Of a DNA stretch of 64,000 nucleotides, positions 28,869-39,906 are shown piece after piece. The first letter of the stretch is position 1, and every line of letters starts with the position of its first letter. The notes below the pieces were generated by a model. The model was given only the letters and a program-made list of their open reading frames with translations. It was not told the origin of the DNA and did not search any database. A program made the position numbers and the translations under genes. Location of the stretch: NCBI RefSeq assembly GCF_014773385.1, contig NZ_JACXAI010000007.1, forward strand, positions 1 through 64,000. Reading direction: 5' to 3'. Origin of the DNA: Metabacillus arenae (GTDB lineage: Bacteria; Bacillota; Bacilli; Bacillales; Bacillaceae).

Positions 28869-29345
28869 TTAAAAATTATCTAATGCATCCCCATCTTTGC
28901 ATTCTATTTGACATGGTGGCTGTACTGTGAGTGATCCTTTTATGACCTGCTCTTTCTGTTCATTTAGAGCAACTAGTTCAATAATAATAATATTTTGATC
29001 TTGATCAACTTCTTTTACTTCAAACTGATATTCAACCATAGTATAATGAAAAATCGGTTTTAGAAATGCAAGATTTTGCTCTAAAATATAACTCCCTGGG
29101 CCAGGTAAATATTTTGAGACAGCTGAACAAATAATTCCTGTTAGCATGATTGCCGGGACTACTGGCTTTTTATACGGAGTAAGTGAGGCATAATTATGTT
29201 GAATATAAAGAGGATTTGCATCATCGGTTAAACCTAGGTAAAGAAGCAAGTCCTTATCCTCAATTTTTTCTGTTAATGTTAACGTCTCGCCTGTTGTTAT
29301 TTCCCCAATTTGGCGACCTAGTTTTCTTTTTTTGCCTAATAGCAT
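28869..29345 (-). CDS. MaoC-like hot-dog domain protein
   Basis: A 158-residue hot-dog fold protein of the MaoC dehydratase-like group. The signature is DANPLYIQHNYASLTPYKKP near residues 41-60, where the Asp and the later His are at the usual hydratase positions, followed by PAIMLTGIICSAVSKYLPGPG. Members hydrate enoyl-CoA or enoyl-ACP. It lies 88 bases after mdh. A consensus cre site overlaps the region just upstream of its ribosome site (AGAGGTGAG), suggesting carbon control. The substrate is unknown. Confidence 0.82.
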   Translation of the reverse strand: MLLGKKRKLGRQIGEITTGETLTLTEKIEDKDLLLYLGLTDDANPLYIQHNYASLTPYKKPVVPAIMLTGIICSAVSKYLPGPGSYILEQNLAFLKPIFHYTMVEYQFEVKEVDQDQNIIIIELVALNEQKEQVIKGSLTVQPPCQIECKDGDALDNF

Positions 29346-29362
29346 GTAAAGCTCACCTCTAA

Positions 29363-29378
29363 TTGTAATCGCTTACAT
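29363..29378 (-). promoter_or_regulatory. Consensus cre (CcpA) site before the MaoC-like gene
   Basis: The minus strand reads ATGTAAGCGATTACAA, which fits the B. subtilis cre consensus WTGNAARCGNWWWCA at every position. It lies 18 bases before the start codon and after mdh, a position that would suit repression or roadblock. Confidence 0.7.
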
Positions 29379-29432
29379 ATCTATTTATAAGTAATGGGGC
29401 CCAGCTGCCTGAACCCCAGTAAAGTTTTAAAA

Positions 29433-30377
29433 TTAATTAGAAGATAATACTTTCATGACATTTTTAACAGATTCAGCAGATTTTTCAAGTGCTGATTTTT
29501 CATCTTCTGTTAATTCTAATTCAATGATTTGCTCTAAACCATTTCCACCAAGAATGGTCGGAACTCCTAAATAAATTCCATCAAAACCGTATTCTCCTTC
29601 TAGATATACGATTGCCGGAATTACACGGCGCTGATCTTTAAGGATAGCTTCTGCCATTTCTACTAGGGAAGCAGCAGGAGCATAATAAGCTGATCCATTA
29701 CCTAATAAGTTTACAATCTCGCCGCCGCCTTTGCGTGTTCTTTCCACAATAGCTTCTAAGCGGTCTTTAGGAATTAATGTTTCAAGAGGAATTCCGCCGG
29801 CATAAGAGTAACGTACTAAAGGAACCATATCATCCCCATGTCCGCCCAACACAAAACCTGTTACATCTTTAACTGAAAGATTTAATTCCTGTGCAACAAA
29901 TGTACGGAATCGAGCTGTATCAAGTACACCTGATTGTCCAATTACACGATGTTTTGGAAATCCTGATTCTTTAAATACTGTATAGGTCATCGCATCTACT
30001 GGATTCGTTAATACGACAATTGTACAATCTGGTGAGTATTTCACAATTTCTTTTGTAACACTGCGCATAATTTTTTCGTTCGTTTGGACGAGATCATCAC
30101 GGCTCATACCAGGTTTTCTAGCAATTCCCGCTGTAATAACGACAATATCAGACTCGGCAGTATCTTCATAATTTGATGTGCCTGTAATATTAGCATCAAA
30201 GCCTTGAACAGGGCTTGCTTCAAGCATATCCAGTGCCTTCCCTTTTGTTGGGTTTTCCATTTGAGGAATATCAACAATGACTACATCAGATAGTTCCTTT
30301 TGCGCTAAAAGAAAAGCCGTTGTTGCACCAGTAAAACCAGCACCAATAACTGAAACCTTTTTACGTCTATTTCCCAT
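29433..30377 (-). CDS. mdh: Malate dehydrogenase
   Basis: A 314-residue NAD-dependent LDH-like malate dehydrogenase of the TCA cycle. The dinucleotide motif is [18 protein letters not shown]; the substrate Arg loop is [14 protein letters not shown], and the catalytic His is in [12 protein letters not shown]. It follows icd with a terminator between them. ATG with AGGGG. Confidence 0.97.
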   Translation of the reverse strand: MGNRRKKVSVIGAGFTGATTAFLLAQKELSDVVIVDIPQMENPTKGKALDMLEASPVQGFDANITGTSNYEDTAESDIVVITAGIARKPGMSRDDLVQTNEKIMRSVTKEIVKYSPDCTIVVLTNPVDAMTYTVFKESGFPKHRVIGQSGVLDTARFRTFVAQELNLSVKDVTGFVLGGHGDDMVPLVRYSYAGGIPLETLIPKDRLEAIVERTRKGGGEIVNLLGNGSAYYAPAASLVEMAEAILKDQRRVIPAIVYLEGEYGFDGIYLGVPTILGGNGLEQIIELELTEDEKSALEKSAESVKNVMKVLSSN

Positions 30378-30414
30378 TTATTACATCCCCTTAGTCTTAT
30401 ATGTACTCATATAA

Positions 30415-30441
30415 AGGGCTGTTTATTAGAAACAGCCCTTG
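30415..30441 (-). terminator. Hairpin between icd and mdh
   Basis: AAGGGCTGTTT and AAACAGCCCTT form an 11-bp stem with loop ATTAG. The minus strand then has TTTATATG, so it may be a partial terminator or a processing site within citZ-icd-mdh. Confidence 0.75.
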
Positions 30442-30459
30442 TTTGCCTTAAATTACGGA

Positions 30460-31731
30460 TTACCCCATGTTCTTAATTAGTTCGTCCCCAAATTCAGAAC
30501 ATCTCACTTCAGTAGCGCCGTCCATTAAACGAGCGAAATCATAAGTTACAACTTTAGACTCGATTGTTTTTTCTACAGATTTAATAACAAGCTCTGCAGC
30601 TTCATTCCATCCTAAATGTTCAAGCATTAAAACACCTGAAAGAAGGACAGATGAAGGGTTTACTTTATCAAGACCTGCGTATTTAGGAGCTGTTCCATGA
30701 GTTGCTTCAAAAATTGCATGCCCTGTTTCATAGTTAATGTTTGCACCAGGTGCAATACCGATTCCACCTACTTGAGCAGCAAGTGCATCTGAAATATAGT
30801 CTCCGTTTAAGTTCATTGTTGCCACAACATCGAACTCACGAGGACGAGTCAAGATTTGCTGCAAGAAAATATCTGCAATCGAATCTTTCACAATGATTTT
30901 CCCAGCTGCTTCTGCATCGGATTGAGCTTTGTTTGCAGCATCTTTGCCGTCATTTTCAACAATTCTATCATATTCTGCCCATGTGAATACTTTATCGCCG
31001 AATTCCTCTTCAGCTAGTTCATAGCCCCAGTTTTTAAAAGCTCCTTCTGTAAACTTCATGATGTTGCCTTTATGAACTAAAGTTACGGACTTGCGACCAT
31101 GCTCAATTGCATAGTTAATCGCAGCTCTTACTAAACGCTTTGTACCCTCTGAAGAAACAGGCTTAATTCCGATTCCTGATGTTTCAGGGAACCTGATTTT
31201 GTTAACACCCATTTCGTTTTTCAGGAATTGAATAAGCTTTTGAACTTCTTCAGAGCCTTCTGCATATTCAATACCCGCATAAATATCTTCCGTATTCTCA
31301 CGGAAAATTACCATATCCGTATCTTCAGGACGTTTAACAGGTGAAGGCACTCCTGTAAAATAACGAACTGGACGTAAACAAGTGAACAGATCCAATTCTT
31401 GGCGGAGTGCTACATTTAAAGAACGAATTCCTCCGCCTACTGGTGTTGTTAAAGGACCTTTAATGGCAATAAAATATTCACGGATCACGTCTAATGTTTC
31501 TGATGGAAGCCACTCGCCAGTTTGGTTGTAAGCTTTCTCACCAGCTAATACTTCTTTCCACACAATTTTCTTTTCACCATTATAAGCTTTTTCTACAGCT
31601 GCTTCTATTACACGAGAGGCTGCAGCCCAAATATCAGGACCGATGCCATCTCCTTCAATATAAGGAACAACTGGTTGATTTGGAACGTTTAGAACTCCGT
31701 CTTTTACAGAAATTTTTTCTCCTTGTGTCAC
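30460..31731 (-). CDS. icd: Isocitrate dehydrogenase (NADP)
   Basis: A 423-residue enzyme converting isocitrate to 2-oxoglutarate. The substrate-binding Ser lies in [18 protein letters not shown] near residue 115; the metal and NADP regions are [19 protein letters not shown] and the [11 protein letters not shown] loop near residue 340. The start is GTG behind AGGAGG. The order citZ-icd-mdh is that of B. subtilis. Confidence 0.97.
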   Translation of the reverse strand: MTQGEKISVKDGVLNVPNQPVVPYIEGDGIGPDIWAAASRVIEAAVEKAYNGEKKIVWKEVLAGEKAYNQTGEWLPSETLDVIREYFIAIKGPLTTPVGGGIRSLNVALRQELDLFTCLRPVRYFTGVPSPVKRPEDTDMVIFRENTEDIYAGIEYAEGSEEVQKLIQFLKNEMGVNKIRFPETSGIGIKPVSSEGTKRLVRAAINYAIEHGRKSVTLVHKGNIMKFTEGAFKNWGYELAEEEFGDKVFTWAEYDRIVENDGKDAANKAQSDAEAAGKIIVKDSIADIFLQQILTRPREFDVVATMNLNGDYISDALAAQVGGIGIAPGANINYETGHAIFEATHGTAPKYAGLDKVNPSSVLLSGVLMLEHLGWNEAAELVIKSVEKTIESKVVTYDFARLMDGATEVRCSEFGDELIKNMG

Positions 31732-31848
31732 GATAAATACCTCCTGAAATTATGTAATAAAGTTTGCTAATACTCCGATTCATCATTAGCATGTCCAATT
31801 CGCAAAGTCGGACAAGATAGTTCCCTTTCCTTCTTTCAAACCCAATTG

Positions 31849-31884
31849 AAAGAGGTTAACATAAAGGATCGTTAACCTCACCCT
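31849..31884. promoter_or_regulatory. Hairpin between citZ and icd
   Basis: GAGGTTAAC and GTTAACCTC form a perfect 9-bp stem with a 10-base loop. On the minus strand it is followed by TTTC. It may attenuate or process the citZ-icd transcript. Confidence 0.5.
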
Positions 31885-31903
31885 ACCTCACTTCTGCCCG
31901 CTT

Positions 31904-33022
31904 TTACCCGCGTTCGCTTATAGGTACGTAAGCCTGCAAGTCAGGACCAGTGTAATCTGCGCGTGGTCTGATTAGGCGGTTGTTCTCATATTGTTCGAGG
32001 ATATGAGCAAGCCAACCTGATACACGGCTCACAGCAAAGATCGGAGTAAACAAATCATGATCAATACCTAAGCTGTGATAAACAGAAGCCGAGTAGAAAT
32101 CAACATTTGGAGGAAGAGGTTTTTCTGATGTCACAATCTCTTCAATTTTAACAGACATTTCGTACCATTTCGACTCATTTGTTAAGTTGGTTAATTTTTC
32201 TGACATTTTTCGCAAATGTTTTGCACGAGGATCTCCTTGTTGATACACTCTGTGCCCGAATCCCATGATCTTTTCTTTGTTTGCGAGCTTTTCTCTAATA
32301 TATTCCTCAGCATTTTCAACTTCCCCAATATCCGATAGCATTTTCATTACTGCTTCGTTAGCGCCCCCATGTAATGGACCCTTGAGAGCACCGATTGCTG
32401 CAGTAACACCAGAATAGACGTCAGATAAGGTTGCCACACATACTCTTGCGGTAAAAGTTGATGCATTTAATTCATGATCTGCATGCAGAACAAGCGCTTT
32501 GTTAAATGCTTCTACTTCGATTGGTGATGGGTCTTTCCCTTTTAACATATAAAGGAAGTTTTCCGCGAATCCAAAATCTGCCTTAGGTTCAACGGGCTCT
32601 AGTCCTTTTCTAATTCGAGCAAATGCTGTTACTAATGAAGGAAGCTTGGCTTGAAGGCGAATCGCTTTTCGATAATTTGCCTCAGTTTCCATTACATCTG
32701 CTTCTTCATCGAACAATCCTAACAATGAAATAGCTGTCCGTATTGCCGCCATAGGGTGAACACTATTAACAGGTATAAATTTAAAATGATCAATCACTTC
32801 TTTTGGAAGAGTCGCATTTTCCGCTAACTGTTCTTTAATTTCTTTTAACTCTGACTTTGTCGGCAGTTTACGATGCCATAGCAAATAGATGACCTCTTCA
32901 AAACTAGCATTTTCTGCTAAGTCATCAATATTATATCCGACATATGTAAGTGTGTCGTCAATAATCGAACTTACGGAGGATGTAGTTGCAACTACCCCTT
33001 CAAGACCTCGTGTTGTTGTCAT
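31904..33022 (-). CDS. citZ: Citrate synthase
   Basis: A 372-residue type II-like bacterial citrate synthase that condenses oxaloacetate and acetyl-CoA. The catalytic histidines are in VHPMAAIRTA near residue 92, GPLHGGANEAVM near residue 218 and GFGHRVYQQGDPRA near residue 256, with Asp in PNVDFYSASVYHSLGI. The ATG follows AAAGGAGAG. It is first of the citZ-icd-mdh cluster; the 400 bp upstream should hold its promoter. Confidence 0.97.
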   Translation of the reverse strand: MTTTRGLEGVVATTSSVSSIIDDTLTYVGYNIDDLAENASFEEVIYLLWHRKLPTKSELKEIKEQLAENATLPKEVIDHFKFIPVNSVHPMAAIRTAISLLGLFDEEADVMETEANYRKAIRLQAKLPSLVTAFARIRKGLEPVEPKADFGFAENFLYMLKGKDPSPIEVEAFNKALVLHADHELNASTFTARVCVATLSDVYSGVTAAIGALKGPLHGGANEAVMKMLSDIGEVENAEEYIREKLANKEKIMGFGHRVYQQGDPRAKHLRKMSEKLTNLTNESKWYEMSVKIEEIVTSEKPLPPNVDFYSASVYHSLGIDHDLFTPIFAVSRVSGWLAHILEQYENNRLIRPRADYTGPDLQAYVPISERG

Positions 33023-33428
33023 AATTTTCTCTCCTTTACGTAATGTAATCCCCTATACAGGTTATCATTTCAATTGAATAAAAGGAAGGAATGTACAGAA
33101 GATCCTTTCTATTTTTACTAATTTGAGGTGACCTGAGCGCATGCTCAATTAAGAAGCATTTAAATTTTTCTTACTTATTTAAAAGAAAATGCTTACATTT
33201 TTAGTTAATGAAATAGTCACAAAGAAGGGAATGAAACATTGTGACCTTCATGCTGAGAATGGGGCTATTAACTAACCCATTTTCATTATAAACAATTATC
33301 AGATTTTTGTGAATGGAAAGGATCGGATTAAATTAAATTTGTTAGAAAAATGATATTTTAAGAGAAAATACTTCTTTTACTCTGTCTTGTTTCTTTCCCA
33401 TATTCTTATGTTAACTTAAAAAGTTATA
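33023..33428. other. Intergenic region upstream of citZ
   Basis: AT-rich. A short hairpin (AATGGG/CCCATT) lies at about 33259-33282. I found no consensus cre and no gene; the citZ promoter is presumably here. Confidence 0.4.
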
Positions 33429-33890
33429 TTACGCAAAATATTTAATTACTTGCATGGCCAAATAAGCAATTCCTGCTCCGATTAATGGTCCTACTGCAAC
33501 TCCATTAAATAAAGCAACAGCCAAAATAGTACCAAATACTAATGCAGTAGTTATATGAGGATCTTCCGAAAGCAAGGTTAAACCATTTTTAGCGATAAGG
33601 GCCACTACTATTCCTGCCCCTAAGGCAATCCATGCATAAAAAGATCTCATTGCCTCGCCAAGCTGTTTAAATCCTATGTCTCCAGTCGCAATCGGAACTA
33701 GTACGGCAATTGTAATAACAGTAACACCCCAATTAATTCCTTTTGACTGAAGAGCAGGAAAAATCTTTGAATCAAGCCCTACTGCCTTAATAATTAATAA
33801 AACGGCAACCGCAACGATAAGCGACTGGTTTTTCGCGATAAGCCCGATACCTAATAAGACTACTAAAAACAATGTAGCTTGTGAAAACAT
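33429..33890 (-). CDS. ytwI: DUF441 membrane protein YtwI
   Basis: A 153-residue integral membrane protein with four or five hydrophobic helices spread along its length, including LFLVVLLGIGLIA at the N-terminus and LVFGTILAVALFNGVAVGPL near the C-terminus. It matches the DUF441 family and the place of B. subtilis ytwI between citZ and ytvI. The function is unknown. Confidence 0.88.
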   Translation of the reverse strand: MFSQATLFLVVLLGIGLIAKNQSLIVAVAVLLIIKAVGLDSKIFPALQSKGINWGVTVITIAVLVPIATGDIGFKQLGEAMRSFYAWIALGAGIVVALIAKNGLTLLSEDPHITTALVFGTILAVALFNGVAVGPLIGAGIAYLAMQVIKYFA

Positions 33891-34282
33891 TCCTTTTTAC
33901 GTCCCTTCTAATAAGTTCTCAAATTTGTTAGATTCCATTGGGTGGGAACAGAACCACACCTTCATAGCATAAAACTAAATCTTCTTTCAGTGAGGTGTTT
34001 TAGCTCGGAAAATATGTTAGTAACCTTCTGCAAAAGAATGCCGGTAAGTCCCTGTCTAAGAAACCCATAACGGTCCTAAAGATCATCCAGACGAAAACAT
34101 CAGGAAGATGTGCTCTTAAGTGTGTTCCTTTTTTCCGTATTTTTATGGGATGTTTATCCTACTCTTTTGAAAAGTGGTTTTACTTGCCTTAAAGAGCGTG
34201 ATAAAAAGACCTTTTCGAGATTCTTCCATTCTAAATATAAATTACGAGAGTAGAATATAAAGAAGCTAAAAATTGTCGTTAA
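33891..34282. other. Divergent intergenic region ytwI / ytvI
   Basis: No gene. Promoters for both divergent genes are expected here but I cannot fix one with confidence. No family 1 landmark is present. Confidence 0.4.
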
Positions 34283-34296
34283 AAGGAGGAAAAGCT

Positions 34297-35412
34297 TTGT
34301 CTCTTCAATTCCTATACCGTATTTTAAGAGGACTATTTATCATAGCTGTCGTGGTCAGTCTTTTTCTCCTTGTTTATTTTCTTTCAAGTCTGACCTACCC
34401 TTTTATTATTGCGCTAATACTTTCTTTTATGATAAACCCATTAGTCAACCTTCTTGAAAAGTGCCATCTTCCACGAAGTATAGCTGTTTTTCTCGTGTTA
34501 ACCGGAGTTGTTGCAATCCTAGCTGGATTGCTGACTTTATTGATAGCCGAAATTGTTAGTGGGACAACCTATTTGGCATCAGTCGTCCCCACACATTTTA
34601 AAACACTTGTTTATTATATTGAAACTCTTTTTGCAAACCAAATAATACCTTTTTATGATCAAATGACAAGCTTATTTCAAAACCTTGGTGCAGGTCAGCA
34701 AGAGACAATCTTATCGAATATTGAACATATTAGTGAGCGTATTTCAACAAGTGTCGGGGAGTTCATTAAACATTTCTTAGAAAATATTCCTGTCATATTC
34801 AGTTGGATACCCAATGCTGCCACTGTCATCGTTTTTTCATTATTAGCTACATTTTTTATTAGCAATGATTGGTATAAACTAAAAAGATTTTTTTCAAAAA
34901 TACTTAACAAGAAGGCAAAGGTGAGCGGACAAACAGTACTCACAGAATTAAAAAAAGCGTTGTTTGGTTTTTTAAAAGCTCAAGTAACGTTGATTTCTAT
35001 TACCACTTTTATTGTTTGTATCGGTCTGCTCCTATTAAGAGTAGAGTATGCCTTAACAATTGCCTTACTTATTGGCTTAGTTGATTTACTACCTTACGTT
35101 GGAACTGGGTTGATCTTTGTTCCATGGATCATTTATTTAGCTTTAAGCGGTCATATCAAGCTCGCCATTGGACTTGGTATTTTATATCTAATTGTCATCG
35201 TCCAAAGGCAAATAATGGAACCAAAGGTACTCTCGACCTCTATTGGGCTTGATCCTTTAGCAACACTTATTTCATTGTTTGTTGGGTTTAAACTGATTGG
35301 ATTTCTTGGACTCCTTGCCGGTCCCATTGTATTGGTTATCATTAATGCCTTAGTAAAAGCAGGCATCATATCAGATATTTGGAACTTTATATTAGGAAAA
35401 AAAACCGCTTAA
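34297..35412 (+). CDS. ytvI: AI-2E family transporter YtvI
   Basis: A 371-residue polytopic membrane protein of the PerM/AI-2E transporter family, with about seven to eight helices and the conserved GLVDLLPYVGTGLIFVPWI near residue 253 and the C-terminal GLLAGPIVLVIINAL. The start is TTG at 34297 since AAAAGGAGG lies eight bases upstream; an in-frame codon at 34273 has no such site. The length equals that of B. subtilis YtvI as I know it. The substrate is unknown. Confidence 0.9.
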   Translation: MSLQFLYRILRGLFIIAVVVSLFLLVYFLSSLTYPFIIALILSFMINPLVNLLEKCHLPRSIAVFLVLTGVVAILAGLLTLLIAEIVSGTTYLASVVPTHFKTLVYYIETLFANQIIPFYDQMTSLFQNLGAGQQETILSNIEHISERISTSVGEFIKHFLENIPVIFSWIPNAATVIVFSLLATFFISNDWYKLKRFFSKILNKKAKVSGQTVLTELKKALFGFLKAQVTLISITTFIVCIGLLLLRVEYALTIALLIGLVDLLPYVGTGLIFVPWIIYLALSGHIKLAIGLGILYLIVIVQRQIMEPKVLSTSIGLDPLATLISLFVGFKLIGFLGLLAGPIVLVIINALVKAGIISDIWNFILGKKTA

Positions 35413-35424
35413 CAGCGGTTTTTC
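35399..35424. terminator. Shared ytvI / fxsA terminator
   Basis: AAAAACCGCT and AGCGGTTTTT pair around TAAC; both strands end in a T-run. It overlaps the ends of the two convergent genes. Confidence 0.85.
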
Positions 35425-35809
35425 AGCGAATAATTGTTATTCTGTTATTGTAGATCCATTTTCTGATAAGGCGTTGAATAAACGGCTTTACGAATTTTCT
35501 TGTTGGTGGAATTAATAAAAAGAAACCGATGGTATCAGTCACAAAGCCGGGAGTTAACAGTAAAACCCCGCCAATTAAAATACAAAGGCCATCTATAACA
35601 GAATCTCCAGGAAGCTCACCTGTTCTCATTTTTTCCTGTGCCTTTCTTAATGTTTCTAATCCCTGTTGTTTGGCTAATGCAGCTCCTACAATACCAGTTA
35701 AAATGATAAGTAAAATAGTCGGCAAAACTCCAAACGTATTCCCAGATAAAACAAGCAGTCCAATTTCGATAGCTGGTACAATAATTAGAATGAACAAGAG
35801 GATACGCAT
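35423..35809 (-). CDS. fxsA: FxsA-family membrane protein
   Basis: A 128-residue protein with three hydrophobic helices (ILLFILIIVPAIEIGLLV, PTILLIILTGIVGAALA, CILIGGVLLLTPGFVTDTIG) and a basic C-terminus, fitting FxsA (ytzA in B. subtilis). In E. coli excess FxsA relieves F-plasmid exclusion of phage T7; the normal role is unknown. The start is ATG at 35809 behind AGAGGTGG. Confidence 0.88.
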   Translation of the reverse strand: MRILLFILIIVPAIEIGLLVLSGNTFGVLPTILLIILTGIVGAALAKQQGLETLRKAQEKMRTGELPGDSVIDGLCILIGGVLLLTPGFVTDTIGFFLLIPPTRKFVKPFIQRLIRKWIYNNRITIIR

Positions 35810-35999
35810 GTAATCCACCTCTAGCATTATTAGTCTTGTTATTAGTATATGTTAAACGACAAAAAAAGAGAAGGAAAAGCACCTTCTCTTTTGGTTCACG
35901 TTTAAAGAATAGCAACCCTGTATTGGATTGTGTATGAATGCCTAGCTTTCATAACATGCCCGATTTCTTAGGCTGTTCAAGGCCTCCTGCTTTTCTTTC

Positions 36000-37760
36000 T
36001 TACAGCACGCTTGCGTGGCCTTTATAAATAGCACCTCGTGTCCCGTCTACTGTAATCTCCATATCATCTTCAAGTAAAGAAGTTGCCCCTTCAACACCTA
36101 CGATCACTGGGATACCCAGGCTTAAACCGACCACAGCTGCGTGGCTTGTTAGGCCGCCTTCTTCTGTAATAAGAGCAGAAGCCTTTTCTAGAGCCTGAAT
36201 CATATCACGATCTGTATTTCTTGATACTAGAATAGAGCCTTGAGTCATTTTTTGCTCAGCTTCTATTGCAGTATTGGCAATCACTACTTTACCAAATGCC
36301 GACTTCCGGCCAATACCTTGGCCTTTTGCAATTACGTCACCTACAACATATACTTTCAACAGGTTTGTAGTGCCAGCTTCCCCTATCGGAACACCTGCAG
36401 TAATAATAATAAGATCTCCGTGCTTTACAAGGCCGCTTTCAAGTGAACGTTGAACAGAGCTTTCCAGCACCTCATCTGTTGAGTTGGCTTTTTGGCCATT
36501 CACAGCTTCTACTCCCCATACTAATGCAAGCTTTCTTGATACAGCTTCACATGCAGTTACAGCTACGATAGGCGCTTTAGGTCGATATTTCGAAATCATT
36601 TTGGCCGTATAGCCACTTTCAGTTGGAGCGACAATAGCGGATGCACTTAAATTAATCGCTGTATGAGCAACAGACTGACCGATTGCATCTGTAATTGACA
36701 TTCCGGCTAATTGGCTGTGCATAGAGAGAATTTGTTTATAATCAAGGGCTTGTTCTGCACGAGAAGCAATATTGTGCATTGTTTGTACTGCCTCGACAGG
36801 ATAAGTACCGGCAGCAGTTTCTCCTGAAAGCATAATAGCATCAGTACCATCAAGGATGGCATTTGCTACATCGCTTGCTTCAGCGCGTGTAGGACGAGGA
36901 TTGCGCTGCATGCTATCCAGCATTTGGGTCGCTGTAATAACAGGCTTGCCAAGTGCATTACATTTCTTAATAAGCTCTTTTTGAACAAGTGGAACCTCTT
37001 CAGCAGGAATTTCTACACCTAAGTCACCACGAGCCACCATTAAGCCATCGGAAACCTCAAGAATTTCGTCGAGGTTATCAACACCTTCTTGGTTTTCAAT
37101 TTTTGGTATAATTTGGATATCAGATGCTTTATACTCTTCTAAAAGCTCGCGAATTTCAAGGACATCTGAAGCACGCCTTACAAAGGATGCAGCTATAAAA
37201 TCTACTCCTTGCTCAATACCAAAGATAATATCCTTAGCATCTTTTTCTGTCATTCCAGGAAGGTTCACACTAACTCCAGGAACATTTACACCTTTTTTAT
37301 TTTTCAATGTGCCGCTATTTAAGATTTTTGTTTTAATTTCACTCTTAGACTTATCAATTTCAATAACCTCTAAGCCAATTAATCCGTCATCCAAAAGAAT
37401 AGTCGACCCTTTGTGAACATCATCAATTAACCCGCTATATGTAACCGAGAATTTTTCAGAGGTTCCCACAACCTCATCCATTGCTACGATAATTTCCGAG
37501 CCGGCAACTAATTCAAGCGCCCCGTTTTCCATTGTATTTGTACGGATTTCAGGCCCCTTTGTGTCTAATAGAATGGCAACATTTTTACCAAGTTTCTTTG
37601 AAGCTTCACGAATGTTTTTAATTCTTGCTCCGTGTTCTTCAAAATCACCATGCGAAAAATTTAACCTTGCTACATTCATACCCGCTTCCATCAATTGAGT
37701 CAGCTTTTCCACGCTTTCACTTGCAGGACCAATAGTACAGACAATTTTAGTTTTACGCAT
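36000..37760 (-). CDS. pyk: Pyruvate kinase with C-terminal PEP-utilising domain
   Basis: A 586-residue enzyme that transfers phosphate from PEP to ADP. The (beta/alpha)8 core begins [17 protein letters not shown]; the active-site signature is [20 protein letters not shown] and the metal site [16 protein letters not shown]. After the allosteric C-domain there is an extra domain (about residues 475-586) with [20 protein letters not shown], typical of Bacillus and Geobacillus enzymes. AGGAGG precedes the ATG. A 540-bp gap with repeats separates it from pfkA. Confidence 0.97.
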   Translation of the reverse strand: MRKTKIVCTIGPASESVEKLTQLMEAGMNVARLNFSHGDFEEHGARIKNIREASKKLGKNVAILLDTKGPEIRTNTMENGALELVAGSEIIVAMDEVVGTSEKFSVTYSGLIDDVHKGSTILLDDGLIGLEVIEIDKSKSEIKTKILNSGTLKNKKGVNVPGVSVNLPGMTEKDAKDIIFGIEQGVDFIAASFVRRASDVLEIRELLEEYKASDIQIIPKIENQEGVDNLDEILEVSDGLMVARGDLGVEIPAEEVPLVQKELIKKCNALGKPVITATQMLDSMQRNPRPTRAEASDVANAILDGTDAIMLSGETAAGTYPVEAVQTMHNIASRAEQALDYKQILSMHSQLAGMSITDAIGQSVAHTAINLSASAIVAPTESGYTAKMISKYRPKAPIVAVTACEAVSRKLALVWGVEAVNGQKANSTDEVLESSVQRSLESGLVKHGDLIIITAGVPIGEAGTTNLLKVYVVGDVIAKGQGIGRKSAFGKVVIANTAIEAEQKMTQGSILVSRNTDRDMIQALEKASALITEEGGLTSHAAVVGLSLGIPVIVGVEGATSLLEDDMEITVDGTRGAIYKGHASVL

Positions 37761-37831
37761 TCGTTTTTCCTCCTAATTTCTTTATCCTATTCTGGCAGAC
37801 GAAAAACCCCCACTGGTGGAAGTTTAGCTTT

Positions 37832-37847
37832 ATGAAAACGCTTTTTC
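37832..37847 (-). promoter_or_regulatory. Possible cre-like site upstream of pyk
   Basis: TGAAAACGCTTTTTCA is a CG-centred near-palindrome like cre but one to two bases longer than the consensus spacing. It lies 72 bases before the pyk start. Confidence 0.3.
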
Positions 37848-37867
37848 AAAAAATTTGTTGCTATTTC

Positions 37868-38044
37868 GAAAAGCGCAAGGCTTTATTCCTTCGGAGACAA
37901 GCACTTGGGCGATCCGGCATGAAGGTTGTTCTTTAACCTTCTTCACGAATTGGCTTACGACCTTCGGACCGATGGCACTCAGAGCTGTAATGACAACTCA
38001 CCTTAACACAGCTGCACTTTAATCACCTTAAACTCCTCTGACAC
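37868..38044 (+). repeat. Dispersed intergenic repeat, family 1 (between pfkA and pyk)
   Basis: A complete copy: GAAAAGCGCAAGGC, TCCTTCGGAGACAAGCACTT, the GAAGGTTGTTCTTTAACCTT hairpin, AATTGGCTTACGACC, CCGATGGCA and the tail CTGCACTTTAATCACCTTAA. Confidence 0.85.
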
Positions 38045-38055
38045 TTAAAAAGAAA

Positions 38056-38275
38056 AGCCCAATTCGAGCCTCCCAAAAAGGCTTGTATTGCCTATTGAGA
38101 GGAATGGCTTGTACCTTTAAGAATTGGGATAGACCCTTTTAGCTAGGGCAATCCTAAGACAAAGGATATGATATCACTTCCATGGATAAGATACCTCCTA
38201 AAGGAAAGAGGCCAAGACTTGAAGCAACCATCGATTCACCGATTACCATTTCATGTAAGCAATGCTCGCTTTGAC
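38056..38275 (+). repeat. Family 2 degenerate repeat, copy upstream of pyk
   Basis: It shares with 39372-39540 the order AAAAAGGCTTGTA, a purine-rich stretch with AGGAA, and TTGAAGCAACCATCGATTCA then CCGATTACCATTT. Identity is moderate, so the copies look old. Confidence 0.5.
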
Positions 38276-38300
38276 TGGGAGACTATGAAATCGATCCCTT

Positions 38301-39326
<1,026 letters not shown>

Positions 39327-39371
39327 TTAATTAAGTGAAGTTTCTTGCAGAGCAAAGGGGCGATCACAAAT

Positions 39372-39540
39372 TCGATTCTCATAAAAAGGCTTGTACTCCC
39401 TTTTTGGGTAATCGACCTGAGCTAAGTCTTATCATTCCCGAGAATATATCTCTTGCAGGAAGATGTCAGGTGTGATCCTTGAAGCAAACAGCGAATGACT
39501 GATTGCATTTGGATATCAGCAACACTCTATTAGAATAGAA
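39372..39540 (+). repeat. Family 2 degenerate repeat, copy upstream of pfkA
   Basis: It carries AAAAAGGCTTGTACTCCC, GAGAATATATCTCTTGCAGG and TTGAAGCAAACAGCGAATGA then CTGATTGCATTT, in the same order as the copy at 38056-38275. A related GCAATCAGCGAATCACCGAT occurs on the minus strand near 3700. Confidence 0.5.
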
Positions 39541-39728
39541 CCTATCAATCCCATGATGTATATATTGAAAGAAAATAGCCCGGTCATAACAAATATTCCT
39601 TTAGACCAAACCCATTATACAATAAAATAAAGTTTTTTGGAGCATTTGTGCAAAAATTCACGAAACCTAAAACCTTTCCTTTTTTTCACAGTGTACGATC
39701 GTTTGTTTAAAGTCATAAAATAAAAGCA

Positions 39729-39832
39729 GACTGACTCAGTAGTATAGCACCTAATTCATTCTCTCTTTCTTCGAATAGGATTCTTCTTGAAGTGAGAGAA
39801 TGATTTGATCATGGCACTATATGGAGTCAGTC
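39729..39832. repeat. Fold-back inverted repeat between accA and pfkA
   Basis: Ends GACTGACTC and GAGTCAGTC are perfect inverted copies. The pairing continues imperfectly inwards (ATTCATTCTCTCTTTC with AGTGAGAGAATGATT) to a loop near 39781, for arms of about 50 bases. On the minus strand it is followed by TGCTTTTATTTTA, so it may end accA transcripts. Confidence 0.7.
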
Positions 39833-39906
39833 AATAAATTAAAGCTTCCATCAGCGGGAATTATACTTTTGACCCGCCCCCAAGTTTAAAGAAATCAGTA
39901 TGGTAT

